Source: Denticeps clupeoides | Taxonomy: Eukaryota > Chordata > Actinopteri > Clupeiformes > Denticipitidae | Assembly (NCBI RefSeq): GCF_900700375.1 | Contig: NC_041719.1 | Coordinates: forward strand, 14,028,234 to 14,092,233 | DNA length: 64,000 nucleotides | Direction: 5' to 3' | Part shown: piece after piece, positions 11,941 to 24,600 of the stretch | Numbering within the stretch: the first letter of the stretch is position 1 | How the letters are laid out: every line of letters begins with the position of its first letter | Made by a program: the position numbers and the translations under genes | Notes under the pieces: generated by a model | What the model saw: only the letters and a program-made list of their open reading frames with translations | Database searches by the model: none | Told to the model about the DNA's origin: nothing

Positions 11941-14640
11941 TGGTTGGCATCTGTGGTCAGGTGAAAAGGGCGTGTAGAAGGCTTGGTGAGAGCAGTAAGT
12001 GGAGCTGTGACTGTACTGTAGCCACAGATGAAGCGACAATAGAAATTTGCAAACCCAAGAAACCGTTGCAGCTGTTTCAGCATCGTGGGGGCTATGATGC
12101 CACTGCTACCAGCTTCTTGGGCTCCATGGCCACACCCTGGGGCGAGATGGTAAAACCCAGGAACGTGGTGGAGCGCTGGTGGAAGGCGCATTTTTCCAAC
12201 TTACAGTACAGTCGGTGGGCGAGCAATCTCTTCAGGACTGCTCTCACATTTTGGATGTGGGATTGCAAGGTGGGTGAGTAGATGAGGACGTCATCCAGGG
12301 TGATGAATGCTGTCTTCCACTCGTCGTTCTCGCGGATGAGGTTGTAGGCCAAGCGTAGATCCGGCTTTGTGAAATAATTGACCACCGAGAGGGCTTGTGT
12401 TAGTGAGAGGCAATGGTGTTCAATTTTTTATGGTGATTTTATTGAGGCCACGATAGTCCACACAGGGTCTTGGGACTACCATCCTTCTTGGCAACAAAGA
12501 AGACCCCTGCCGTGGCTGGTGAGGTCGATGGGCGGATGGTGCCGTTCTGAAGTGCCTCAGCAATAAACTGCTATATGGCCAATTGCTTGCTTTAAAGAGA
12601 GAGTAGAGATGGCCTCTGGGTGGCGTGGTTCCTGGTAGCAGTTCAATGGCCATGTCGCCTGGCCGATGGGGTGGCAGCTGGGCAGCTTTGGACGGGCTGA
12701 AGATGGCGGCTAGATTGTGGTACGTCATCTAAAACATGACGGGTTGATTCCGGATTCGACAGAAGGCAGTGGCGATGGCAATGCGCTCCCCACTCCAACA
12801 CCACGCCTGATGACCAGTAGCATCATTATGGACACGTAATCTAGACCATGACACTGGACTACATTCTGGACTTCTCCAACCCTACAACTGTAGGACTTAT
12901 TATTACATTGTACAAATCATCACCAGTCCTGCATTGACCCCATTTGCAGGCTCACTCTATCCTGGAAGGGGGTCCCTCTCTGTATCACTCCTTCCCAAGG
13001 TTTCTTCCTTTCTTTTTTTCTCTCTCCTAGAGTTTTTTTCTGTGGAGTTTTTCCTTGTGTGCAGAAGGGTCAAATGTTGGGGGTGTCAACTGTAGGGCCT
13101 GTCAAAGCCCATTGAGACATACTGTATGTGATTTTGGGCTATATAAGAAATAAATGTTGTAGTTGTTGTTGAGAGATGAGGTTCGTGGAGAGACAGCCAG
13201 GGGAACCCGAGGAGGAGTGGTGAAGTGATTATTGTGGTAATAAAGAACTGTATTTTTTCAATGTGGGAGTCAATCCAGAGCTGGAGAGTCACCGTACGGT
13301 GGGTGATGGGTCCCGAAGAAATAGGTCGACCGTCCACAGAGGTGATAGTGAGTGGAGATGCGAGGGTTTCCATGGGGATGTGATATGCTCTGATGAATGA
13401 GTGGTCTATGAAGTTTCCAGCCACCCCGAAATCCACAAAGGCGGTGGTGAAGACGATGTGCTGATTCCATTCCAGGACGGCTGGGAGGGTGAGCTGTGAG
13501 GTCGGCGTCAGGAAAGTGGCCCAGTTGATCGTGCCGCTCCAATTAGCTGGGCGCCCCTTTTCCCAGATGAATGGGGCAGGTTAAGCGGTTGTGTGAGGGA
13601 AACGAATAGTATGCACACAAGCCCTCCTGAAAGCGCTGCTGTTTCTCCTCATTGGTGAGGGCTGCCCGTCCAAGCTGCATGGGTTCCCCCCGATTGTCTG
13701 GAGGATCCACAGTTTTCAGGTGTGCCAGCAGGTGGCGATCGATTTGAAGCACCAGTTAGATCAATGCTTCGTATGTTGCTGGCATCTCCCAGCTGACCAT
13801 CTTGCTGCTGATTTGCGGGGCCAGTCCTCTATAGTAAATCATCTGCACTAGGGTTCCTCGTCCATCAGTCAATTTACGATTCTGTGCCGTCCGGATGGCC
13901 GAATGTGTTTTTTTAACTCCTCCATGAAGAGGGACATTCAGTCATGCGGCCAGCCACTCAGCAGCGGGGACGGTCAACAGGGAGAGGAGCAGCGCAATCT
14001 GCAAATGAGAACTGGTGTAACGGCGGGGCTGCAACTCGAAAATCAGAGACCGAGTGGCCAGGAGTGCCTTGCCGCTCCCCTCGGTCCCGTTCCAGCGTTC
14101 CGGGAGCATCAGACTGGGTTCAGGAGCCACGGGAGGGAGAAGACCTTGCGCCGTGCTCGCCGCTTCATGCTCACGGCACCCGGCAGCCACCCCATGTAAA
14201 TGCTGCCGCAGTTGGTGAACCTCCTACAACAGACATTCGATGAGGTTCGACTGGCGCGCTACCTGATCACATAAAGCAGCGGAATCGGAGGGATTCACAG
14301 TGTGTCACGGTCCATGGAACCAGCATGTGTTGGAGGAGACAAGGAACACCGGTGCGGTGTGACTTACTATGCGAACATGAACCGGCGTGAGCCGCAACAC
14401 CACAAGGATGTTGTCATTCACGTTAAAGTACACTTTAGTATGGAAGGAGTTCAGAAGAGAGGATAGGAGAACGGTCTTACTTTGGGAGTGGAGCCGAGTC
14501 TAGTTGACGAGCGTCAATGACTGATCGGCTGGCAGTGGCCATCTTGCCAATTTATAGGAGTCACGTTACCTTGTTTCTGTGTTGCTCCCAGTCACAAGGA
14601 TGGAATCATGTGACACAGGTAACATCAGGTTGAAGTGGTT
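11889..14640 (-). mobile_element. Ty3/Gypsy LTR retrotransposon, broken fossil
   Basis: On the minus strand, in order from high to low coordinate, are an LTR-like end (about 14287-14640, ending in GGACCGTGACA like the fragment at 44150), a gag part with a zinc-knuckle-like end (about 13540-13750), a protease region (about 13086-13440) and a reverse transcriptase region running into the RNase H start (about 12730-11890). The integrase and the second LTR are missing on this side. It is broken in many places and interrupted by a repeat at about 12800-13175. Confidence 0.85.
12800..13175 (+). mobile_element. Interspersed repeat 3' end inserted in the Gypsy fossil
   Basis: The stretch ends with CCCATTGAGACATACTGT, GATTTTGGGCTATATAAG, AATAAATG and a TTG-repeat tail, a 3' end common to a fish non-LTR/SINE family. 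It lies between the reverse transcriptase and protease parts of the Gypsy element and so entered later. Confidence 0.6.
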
Positions 14641-14888
14641 TTAATTCTGAGCTTTTGTGTAGAGTGTCTATACAATACTACTCTTTTTATAAATCAAGTC
14701 AAAGTCACTTTTATTGTAAATTCTGCCACATGTACAGGACATACAGAGAATTGAAATTGCGTTACTCTCAGACCCATGGTGCATAAAAGTAACATTAAAA
14801 TACAACAATAACATTAAATACAACAATAATATTAAATACAAAGGTATAAAAAATAAGCATAATATATAAAATTTAAAAACACAATATA

Positions 14889-16264
14889 CAGGGAGTGCAG
14901 AATTATTAGGCAAGTTGTATTTTTGAGGAATAATTTTATTATTAAACAACAACCATGTTCTCAATGAACCCAAAAAAACTCATTAATATCAAAGCTGAAT
15001 GTTTTAGTTTGTTTTTATTTTTAGCCATTTTAGGGGGATATCTGTGTGTGCAGGTGACTATTACTGTGCATGATTATTAGGCAACTTAACAAAAAACAAA
15101 TATATAACCATTTGAATTATTTATTTTTACCAGTGAAACCAACATCTCCACATTCACAAATATACATTTCTGACATTCAAAAACAAAACAAAAACAAATC
15201 AGCGATCAATATAGCCACCTTTCTTTGCAAGGACACTCAAAAGCCTGCCATCCATGGATTCTGTCAGTGTTTTGATCTGTTCACCATCCACATTGCGTGC
15301 AGCAGCAACCACCGCCTCGCAGACACTGTTCAGAGAGGTATACTGTTTTCCCTCCTTGTAAATCTCACATTTGATGATGGACCACAGGTTCTCAATGGGG
15401 TTCAGATCAGGTGAACAAGGAGGCCATGACATTAGTTTTTCTTCTTTTATACCCTTTCTTGCCAGCCACGCTGTGGAGTACTTGGACGAGTGTGATGGAG
15501 CATTGTCCTGCATGAAAATCATGTTTTTCCTGAAGGATGCAGACTTCTTCCTGTACCACTGCTTGAACTCTTGACTGCTTGACTCCATCCTCAACCCGAA
15601 AAGGCCCCACAAGCTCATCTTTGATGATACCAGCCCAAACCAGTACACCTCTACCTTGCTGGCGTCTGAGTCGGACTGGAGCTCTCTGCCCTTTACCAAT
15701 CCAGCCACGGGCCCATCCATCTGGCCCATCAAGACTCACTCTCATTTCATCAGTCCATAAAACCTTAGAAAAATCAGTCTTGAGATATTGCTTGGCCCAG
15801 TCTTGATGTTTCAGCTTGTGTGTCTTGTTCAGTGGTTGTCGTCTTTCAGCCTTTCTTACCTTGGCCATGTCTATAAGTATTGCACACCTTGTGCTTTTGG
15901 GCACTCCAGTGATGTTGCAGCTCTGAAATATGGCCAAACTGGTGGCAAGTGGCATCTTGGCAGCTGCATGCTTGACTTTTCTCAGTTCATGGGCAGTTAT
16001 TTTGCGCCTTGGTTTTTCCACACGCTTCTTGTGACCCTGTTGACTATTTTGAATGAGACACTTGATTGTTCGATGATCACGCTTCAGAAGCTTTGCAATT
16101 TTAAGAGTGCTGCATCCCTCTGCAAGATATCTCACTATTTTTGACTTTTCTGAGCCTGTCAAGTCCTTTTTTGACCCATTTTGACAAAGGAAAGGAAGTT
16201 GCCTAATAATTATGCACACCTGATATAGGGTGTTGATGTCATTAGACCACACCCCTTCTCATTA
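14889..16264 (-). mobile_element. Tc1/mariner transposon copy 2, one end missing
   Basis: It is the same family as the copy at 2789-4318 and very similar to it base for base. The end at 14889 is intact and preceded by TA. The other end stops at about 16264, lacking the last 120 or so bases and the second terminal repeat found in copy 1. The transposase keeps LWTDEM, MQDNAPSH and SPDLNPIENLW but is split between frames near 15580. Confidence 0.9.
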
Positions 16265-16387
16265 CCACGTAAACAATGTAGTGCAACAGAGCTTGTAAGT
16301 GTAAAAGTTTCAGAGCAGTCTTGTATCTGACTATGAGTAGTGTGAGGCAGACCAATGCTGCACAGAGTGACTGGTGCAGGTCAGTTT

Positions 16388-16407
16388 GTGTGTGTGTGTG
16401 TGTGTGT
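16388..16407. repeat. GT microsatellite
   Basis: A short GT dinucleotide run lies in the 3' UTR of the surrounding LINE. Confidence 0.9.
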
Positions 16408-17564
16408 TAGAATTCAAAATCGGTGAAGCTGTCCTTCAGTCTGCTGGTCCTGGCCTGGAGACTCCGAAGTCTCCTCCCTGATGGCAGCAGGCTGAAGAAG
16501 GTTTGCATTGGGTGGGTGGAATCGGCTGCTATGCAGAGGGCTTTTTTGGTGAGACGTGTGCTGTAGATGTCTTAGAGGGAGGGGAGAGGGACACCGATGA
16601 TTCTCTCAGCTGCTCTGACGTTGGAGAGTTTTGTGGCAGGTCACATTGCAGATCACACATTGATGCAGCTAGACAGGATGCTCTTGATGGTTCCTCGGTA
16701 GAACGTGTACATGATGGGGGCTGGTGCTCTTCTTAGTTTGCGGAGGAAGTAGAGACGCTGCTGTGCTTTCTTGGCCAGTCCAGTGGTGTTATTTGTCCAG
16801 GAGAGATCGTCAGTGATGTGCAAACCCAGGAACTTGGTGCTGCTCACTCTCTCCACAGATGCACCGTTGATGGTCAGAGGAGCATGCTGAGTGTTTCCTC
16901 TCCTGAAGTAAACAACAATCTCTTTCGTCTTCTCCACATTCAGAGAGAGATTGTGGTCTCCGCACCACGTGGCCAGGCGGCTCACCTTGCTTCTTTAGTT
17001 TGACTCATCCCTATTATTAATGAGACCCACAACAGTCGTGTCAACTTGATGAAGAGGTTGGAGCAGTGTGACGGAGTGCAGTCATGGGTCAGCAGAGTGA
17101 AGAGAAGGGGGCTCAGCACACATCCCTGAGGAGCCCCCGTGTTTAGAATGATGGTGCTGGATGTGTTACTGCCAACCCGTACTACATGTGGTCTTCCTGT
17201 GAGGAAGTCCAACAGCCAGTTACACAGTGAGGTGTTGAGCCCCAGCTGGATCAGTTTTTGTGTGAGCTGTTGTGGGATTATAGTGTGAAATGCTGAACTG
17301 AAGTCTATGAACAGCATTCGGACATGGAGTGGAGTGCAGTGGAGATGGCATCATCGGTCGAGCGGTTGGGCCGATATGCAAACTGGAAGGGGTCCAGTGA
17401 GGGGGGAAGGACAGACTTAATGTGTTTCATGACTAGCCGTTCAAAGCACTTCATGAGGATGGGGGTAAGTGCAACTGGACGGTAGTCATTAAAGCAGGAA
17501 GGAGATGGCTTTTTTGGCACCGGAATGATCGTGGTTGCTTTGAAACAGGTGGGGACGACAGCCT

Positions 17565-18281
17565 GGGAGACAACCTTCTCAATCCCACCAAAACTGAACT
17601 AATATTCATTCCAGCAGATTCTTCACCACATCAGGATCTTGCTATTTACCTGGACAACTCACAGCTCTCTCCTTCTACAACAGCCCGCAACCTTGGAGTA
17701 ACAATAGACAACCAACTCTCCTTCTCGACTCACATCAGCTATCTTTCCCGCTCATGTAGATTCCTTCTCTACAATATCAGACGAATCCGCCCTTATCTGT
17801 CAACCCAGGCCACCCAGATACTGGTTCAGTCCTTAGTAATCTCAAGACTCAACTCCCTTCTAGCTGGTCTACCTCTATGCACCATCCGGCCTCTACACCT
17901 CGTATACTCCGAGCCTCCAGTACTGCTCGACTGGTCCCTCCATCGCTAAAGGTAAAAGGAAAACATTCATCTAGACTCTTCTCCATCTTGGCCCCTCAGT
18001 GGTGGAATAAACTTCCCCTTGAGGTCAGAACAGCTCAGTCACTGAGTCTTTTCAAACGACAGCTCAAGACCATCCTCTTTAGAGAATGTTTAGATTAACT
18101 TGTAACTTTCTTATTGTCGAACTTGTGTACAGAATCTACAACAGAGTGAATAAAAAGATTGTATTCATAGTTGGGGGTCCTAGTGAACCAGAATTGATCT
18201 CTTCATTGATGGTAACTTGAAAGCACATTGTAAGTCGCTCTGGATAAGGGAATCTGCCAAATGCTGTAAATGTAAATGAGT
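17565..18281 (+). mobile_element. L2-clade LINE 3' portion, plus strand
   Basis: The translation shows NIRRIRPYLSTQATQILVQ and SLVISRLNSLLAGLPLC, then FSILAPQWWNKLPLEVRTAQSLSLFKRQLKTILFRECLD, the C-terminus of an L2-type reverse transcriptase. A stretch between the two blocks is deleted. It ends at 18281 in TAAGTCGCTCTGGATAAGGG and TAAATGTAAATG. Confidence 0.85.
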
Positions 18282-18485
18282 AATTAGTTGTCTATTAATA
18301 TTGAAATGTCTAATTTTATGCAACAACTGCTTTGATTCTGGCATATTCAGCACTGACATATTTCTAATAGAAAGTATATTTGACTTTTTGTATGTTCCCA
18401 TTGTTGTGACAAGTTAATATTTGATTTAAGGTATTTTTTAAATGAAGACTTCATAATGCAAAAATGATAATGCAAGAGTGGTGAT

Positions 18486-18491
18486 TTTATT
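18486..18491 (-). terminator. vtg: Polyadenylation signal of vitellogenin
   Basis: AATAAA on the minus strand lies 115 bases after the vtg stop codon. It gives a short 3' UTR, as is usual for vitellogenins. Confidence 0.7.
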
Positions 18492-18605
18492 AATTTTCTT
18501 TTTTTTCCAAAACTCAAAAAAAAAAAAAAATGGTAATAAACATTTAGTTAATTATGGATCTAAGTACATGTCAAAAGTAGAATTTACAGGAATTATATTG
18601 ATGAT

Positions 18606-21600
18606 CTATGCACATTGCTCAGAGCAACGACAGGCCACATGGGCATCTGAAGTGTCACGCAGGTCCACACGCTTGTCGTACATGATGCTGAAATCCCGAG
18701 AACTGGAACGATGTGAGTCTGAGACAGAGCAGATTAAAGTCAGTTTACATAAAATAGACAATGCCCTCCACCCCACCGCTCAAGTCAAGTCATCAATACT
18801 CACCATTGGCCAGACAGTGGAATGCAACGGTCACTGGGACAGTTCTCACTGCAGAACAGCCAGGCAGACAGCGCAGTACAGGCTCAATGGAGTAGCATGT
18901 AGACACCTGTCCATCCATGTTCCTCTCCAGCTTCACAGTCTTGTGTGTCATGAGACATTCTGCAACAAAAGCAGTTGAGATCTTGATTATTCGCAGCAGG
19001 CATGGGCATGTTTCATTCAGTCGTTAAACAGCAGTGGCTCTCTTACGGTTGGCATCACGGCAGGTTTGACTAGGAAGCACCCAGGAATGGGCAAAGCTGA
19101 CCGCATTCTTGGTCACAAAACTGCTGGGTGTGTAGAACTCCTGCTTGATCTCTCCATCAGCCCTTCCACAGAGTCCACAGGTGTGTCCTCTCATCCAGTC
19201 TGCAACTTCAATCTGAAGACAATATATATGTATGTATATTTAGTTTTTCTGTATATGAAAACAGGGTATTACTGTGGTAAATCTCTCTTTTACGTTACCT
19301 TCCACATGTCCTTGGCAATATAAACCTTCTCAAGGCCATGGCCAGGAGCAACTAGGGCCAGACCATCACCTTCTGGTCTTATGGCAATGTTCTCTGCAAG
19401 AAAATCACATGAAGGTAAAGATATTTCACAGCCTTACAAATGAATTCATTCTTTTTGCATAGGCTGAAGCATTAAAGATGGGGGATGATGGCACCTGCAG
19501 GATGTTTATATGGCAAATTGGCGAAAGGAATGTCCATTCCATTAACCCTAACCATCATAGCACTGCCCGCTGGAAATATATCGACGTCACTGGGAGTGAT
19601 GGAGAAAAAAACAACAGTAAATTATGAACAACTGGCACATATAACCAAACAGACATTTCAGCTTTGAAAATGTACATTACGTACATGTTGGCAATCTTAA
19701 CATTTATGTGGTTCTCTTCGGTTGCTGCGTCTTTCTTCATCAGAACCATAAACTTCAGCTCGGGCGTGCAGTCCTGAGCCAGAACTTGGTAGCAAGCGAA
19801 GGGCAGCTCATTGTTGTACCTTCTGTTGTTGAAGGTGGTCAGTGTGCGTCCGACCATGCTGCACTGGGCTGGTCAAATATTAATTAATGAGCAAGATTTA
19901 GTTCAGCGTCAGGGTTGAGAGTCATGAAAGCGAGATATTTCACATTCGTAACACTAACCAGCAGTGGCGGCAGAGTAAAGCAATCTTATGCTGTCAGCTG
20001 CACGTTCTGTTTGAATGGCTTGGAGAGCTTGTTCACCTCCGATTGCCAGGGTGATGGGCAGGTGCACGATCAGATTTGAGAGCGTCATCTGCATAGCACA
20101 TAGCACAGGAGCATTTCATGAAGAACACCAAACAATGCCAAAACTCATTAACATGTGCCATTGTGCTGACTTTTACCTTTGGTGTCTTCACAATGATATT
20201 CAGGACCCTCTGAGCCTGTACAGCCATCAACACTTGGATTGCTTTGTCATCGTTGTCAGCACGATGCACTCTCATTCCAGCCATGAAGGCGGCACCAGGG
20301 ATGTAATCTGCAACTCTAAGATCAACAAGCACAGGGGTGTTTAAAATGCCAATTTGGACAATTTTGGTGGAAATGAATCCTATGAACACATACCTCTTTC
20401 CATAATGAGCAAAAATGCCTGGGATCTTCACCCACTGCACCTTCAGACGAGCAGCTGGATGTGGGCCGAGGGCACCGCTCTCAGCCTTGATGATTGCTGC
20501 ATACTCTTGGCATTCAACACCCCATGCAAGCTTGGCCTATTTTAAATATGTGTAGTATTTAATATGTTTTGTGTTTTCATGTCGTTTAATATTTGGTCTG
20601 GATGCAACCCTACCATGATTTTGTGTTTGCTCAGAAGAACAGCATCAGCACACATCTTCCAGTTGTTGTCCTCTGCCAAGGCATTGATGATGATCTGTGC
20701 CCTGTCGGCTGCATGGTCCACATAGGCGGCGGCCTGGTATCCGTGTATTTTTTTGTCGGCTTTCACAGCACGGAGGATGACGACTGCAACTGGATCTAGG
20801 TTTTCCCCAAGGTATTTAGCCTGATAAAACGTATAACATTATGTCATTACAGAGAAGCATAAACAGGCTTTACAAGAATATAATCTTCACTCTTACTTGC
20901 CCAACAAAAGATTGAATTATGGCAAATTGACACCTATAAAGTATTTGTTGTGCTATAGACGACAGATGAAACATGTGGGACACATGCAATTTAAAGCCGT
21001 TACCTTGCTGTAGATGGCTTCAAAGCTTCTTGCACTGCTTCGGCTTGCACGTAAACTGGTCTTGTGCTGTAGGACATATATTTAAATATTTTAGGAAACA
21101 ATAAACATCTATCTTTTTTTATTACGAGAAATGGTTAAAAAGTCATTACCAGATGCATGTGGTTCTTGGTGAACTTTGTTCTGAACAGTTCTTGCTGCAT
21201 GGACAAAATAAAATGGAAAGTGGAGGTTTAATGACAGTTTCTGCTGTAACAGGTTTTTAATAAATTTAAATAAGTACTCAGTCCCACCTTGGACCCTCTG
21301 GAGGAACTGGAAGAGCTGGAAGATGTAGACCAGCTGTTTGATGCACTGCTGGAGCTGCTGCCACTGGCGCTGCTCTTGCTGCTCTTGCTGCTACTGCTGC
21401 TACTGCTGCTGCTACTGCTGCTGCTGCTGCTGCGTCGATTGTTTTTCCTACTAGCTTGGGCTTTCACGTTCAGCTTCTTATCCACAGCCTGGGATGATGA
21501 GGAAGACGAAGAAGAGGAGGCAGAGCTGGAAGACACAGAGCTGGAAGACTTAGATGAGCTGCTGGAGCTGGAAGAAGAGCTGTTCCTCCTTCCTGATTCC

Positions 21601-24600
21601 AAGAGCCTCTTCAGTTTCAGGAGGACAGGGCTCAGCTCAGGAGTTGCCGCCTCACTCAGTTTGATTTCTTTCACGAGCTTGCCTGCAGCTTCAGGGCCGA
21701 TCTGCATCTCAAATTCAACTCTTTCAACAGCCTGGCCCTCTGTTGCGAATAGAGAAGCATTAACAGTTAACATCTAAAATAGAAAAGAACTTCAGAACAA
21801 TGTTGGTGTCACTAATCCTTGCCTGTTTCCACAGCAACAATCACAGCATGATCGCCAAACAGGTTCATAAGGGGTTCCTGTCTAATAAAGGCAGCATTGG
21901 TAGAAGTGATCCGACAGCAGGCCTTAATTCCAAAGACTGCGGCAGGGAAGCAAATGGCCTTTCGGACGGGTACAGCGGCCCTCAGTGCCGGCTTGGCTTC
22001 GGCTGACACATCAGAGTAAACAACTTCAGATGAACCTGACTGGAAAAATAAGATTAAAAGTTTTATGTAATTTTTTGCATTTTTCAATAATGTAATCCAG
22101 AGTTAAATGTAAAAAAAAAAGAGCTCTTACCAGACCACCAATTTCAGCCACTTTGGAGGTGAACCTCTGATCGGAAAGCTGTGCAGCAGCCGCTGCAGGA
22201 ACCAAAGGTGTCATTCTTTCACCTGCTAAGTCCTCAGCATTTCTGGCAACAGCAAAGGTCTGAACACTGTCGGTGAGCAAAGAGAAAGACATTTTAAAAG
22301 ATGAACTATAAACAACATGATTTTCTACATTTTTTAGATGTACTTACCGGATAGCTGCAATGTGGTCTGCTACTGCAAAAGGCATTGCTTCCACCTTGAA
22401 GTTCATTTTGGCAAAGTCAAATTTAGCAGCCACCTTCATAGGTAGCGCAGTGTGGACCTTCGCTCTGGCCATCACAGCAGCTTGAATAAAAGCGGTGTTC
22501 ACTCCCATAACAGCAAACGTGTGCATGGCAACACTAGATGAATGCAAAAAGTGATGTTTACTTTGGTGGAGGGGGTGAATAATGTATATTAAGAGATGTT
22601 CTTATAATAAAACGAACCTTGGGGTGATCTGGGCCTGTAACCTAACTTCAGACTGTATCAGGTTACCCAGGTGGAAGTTTTCAGCAGCGCCTTGTGCTAA
22701 ACCGGCTTGTACTGTGAATTCAGAGAGAGTAGGGAAAGAGTCAGGCAATCTGCTCCCGGGCACAAAAGCAATGCATGTTTGTTAATGGATGCAGACCCTA
22801 CCATTCATGTTGGCAGTGGCCACGGCTGCTTTGTACAGACTCAGCTCCATGGGAACTCCCACAGCGGTGGGGAAGATGTGACGCACCTCAGCTGTCAGCA
22901 TTGGCATAGCATGATAGATGGCAACTCCAGAATGCAGGGCCCGAATAGCGTCCCTCAGCGTGGTATGAGCAGCAGCTCCAGTGGCATACTGTCAAGAGAG
23001 GACACATCAGAGCCATGTGACACAAGCCCAAGAACATGACAAGGTTTAATGGTTAGAATAAAAAAATTGCATACCTCGATTGCCTGATCAATAAAGTCCT
23101 TGTCAATCTTGGCAAAGGCAATTTCCTGTCCAAACAATTTGATGTAAACTGATGCCAGGGGCTGGCTGGTGGGCAGAGCCCTCCACTGGGTCAACTGTGA
23201 AAAAAGTAAAACATTTTCAAAATTCCACTCATCTGAAAGAGGGAGATTTTGTATGACCCATAACTTACAGCCTTGAGAACACGCCTCATCTTGGTTAACC
23301 TGTCAGTGTTTTCGGTCATGCCGGGAGTTTTCAGAAGAGCCTCCTGAAGACCCTCAGTTCTCACACCAACCTAAGACAAATGAATGCATTTAGGACTGAC
23401 CACATGAACTATTACAGAATAAAACTGATCAAACTTTCACCCACTTCCAAGAAATCAGCTGCAGCTCCAGCAAAGTATGTTCGGGCCTTGGCAACAATAG
23501 CTCTTGGCATAACAGTTGCAGCATCATTGACAAAGAAAGCACTGGCAGCGGCACCAGCCATAAGAGGATCTTAAAGAAAAAGACAATCCAGTTTCGTAAA
23601 TATGCAGCCATGACAGCTTGCCACAATTTCCCATGAATTTCTACTTATGAAGTAAATCAGGAAGAACAGGTTTTCTTACAATGATAGAAGTCGGCGTGGA
23701 TGGCTTTGCTGAAACGGTAGCCCAATCTGTCCAGTTTGGGGTTCAGGATCTTCATGGCAATATTGGCGGCCGCAGCACTATTGGAAGAAAAAGCGTAATT
23801 TAAGTTCCATTCCATGATGACCGTGGTTGACACTGATAGTGCCAGAGACACTTACACATGAGCAAAGTCAGGGGCAGTGCTCCTGGTCAGGGACTTCATG
23901 TGGGAGTAGACAAAGCTCACCACCTGCATGCTGGTCTCCCTCTTCAACATGTTGGCTACGGTGGCCACCAATGCGATTGTGGGCCTGGTTTCAAACAGCA
24001 CAATGCAAGAAACCATACGGATCTCTGGGTGAAGAGTCCTGTCCATGAGAAGCTGCAGGGCCACTGGTTGCACCTGTATCACAGGAGGAATGATGAAAAG
24101 GAATTTTAAAATGAAACGACTAACATCTTTGTACATTTGGAGAAATGGGAAGTCCTTCTTACCAGTTTAGGCTCCCTTTTAGCAATGTTCCTCATGGCCA
24201 AGATTGCATTGACCTGGTGTCTGATAGGGAGGTTGGCAGCTGCTGCTCCAAAAACAGGCAGAAGCTTCATGATCGGCTTAAGACTGGCAGGGTGGCCGGC
24301 ATTGCCCACAGCTTTGAGAAGCAAGCCGATGTCTTTAAAGTCACCATTAGCGACTGCTGTAGCCACAAGGTCATGGATGGGCTAAAGAAAATATATTTGC
24401 ATTGTTGTCAGACATACAACGATGACCTTTAGTTATTGCATTTCTTTTATAAAGGACATTACATTACCTTAATATGATCTGCAGCACAGTTGGGATGAGC
24501 AGCACAGAACTTGTAAACAAAGGTACCATAGCCAAGCATGACAATTTCACGCAGAACCGCATGCTCCTGAACCTTTGGGTGGAACGCTAATGCCTGTTTA

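Larger units (their letters stand above)
14690..17560 (-). mobile_element. Rex1/L2-like LINE split by a nested Tc1 element
   Basis: The minus strand carries a reverse transcriptase ORF in pieces: [27 protein letters not shown] (about 17520-17430), [17 protein letters not shown] and [21 protein letters not shown] (17317-17080), then LSLNVEKTKEIVVYFR...FLGLHITDDLSW (16985-16830). The 3' UTR runs to about 14690 with an AATAAAAGTGACTTTGACTTGA-type end. A Tc1 copy (14889-16264) sits inside the 3' UTR. The FADD palm box is lost. Confidence 0.85.

Noticed and set aside
21289-21777. 162-codon Leu-rich open frame on the plus strand
   Set aside because: It is the antisense shadow of the phosvitin serine tract in vtg exon 22; the Leu runs are complements of Ser codons.
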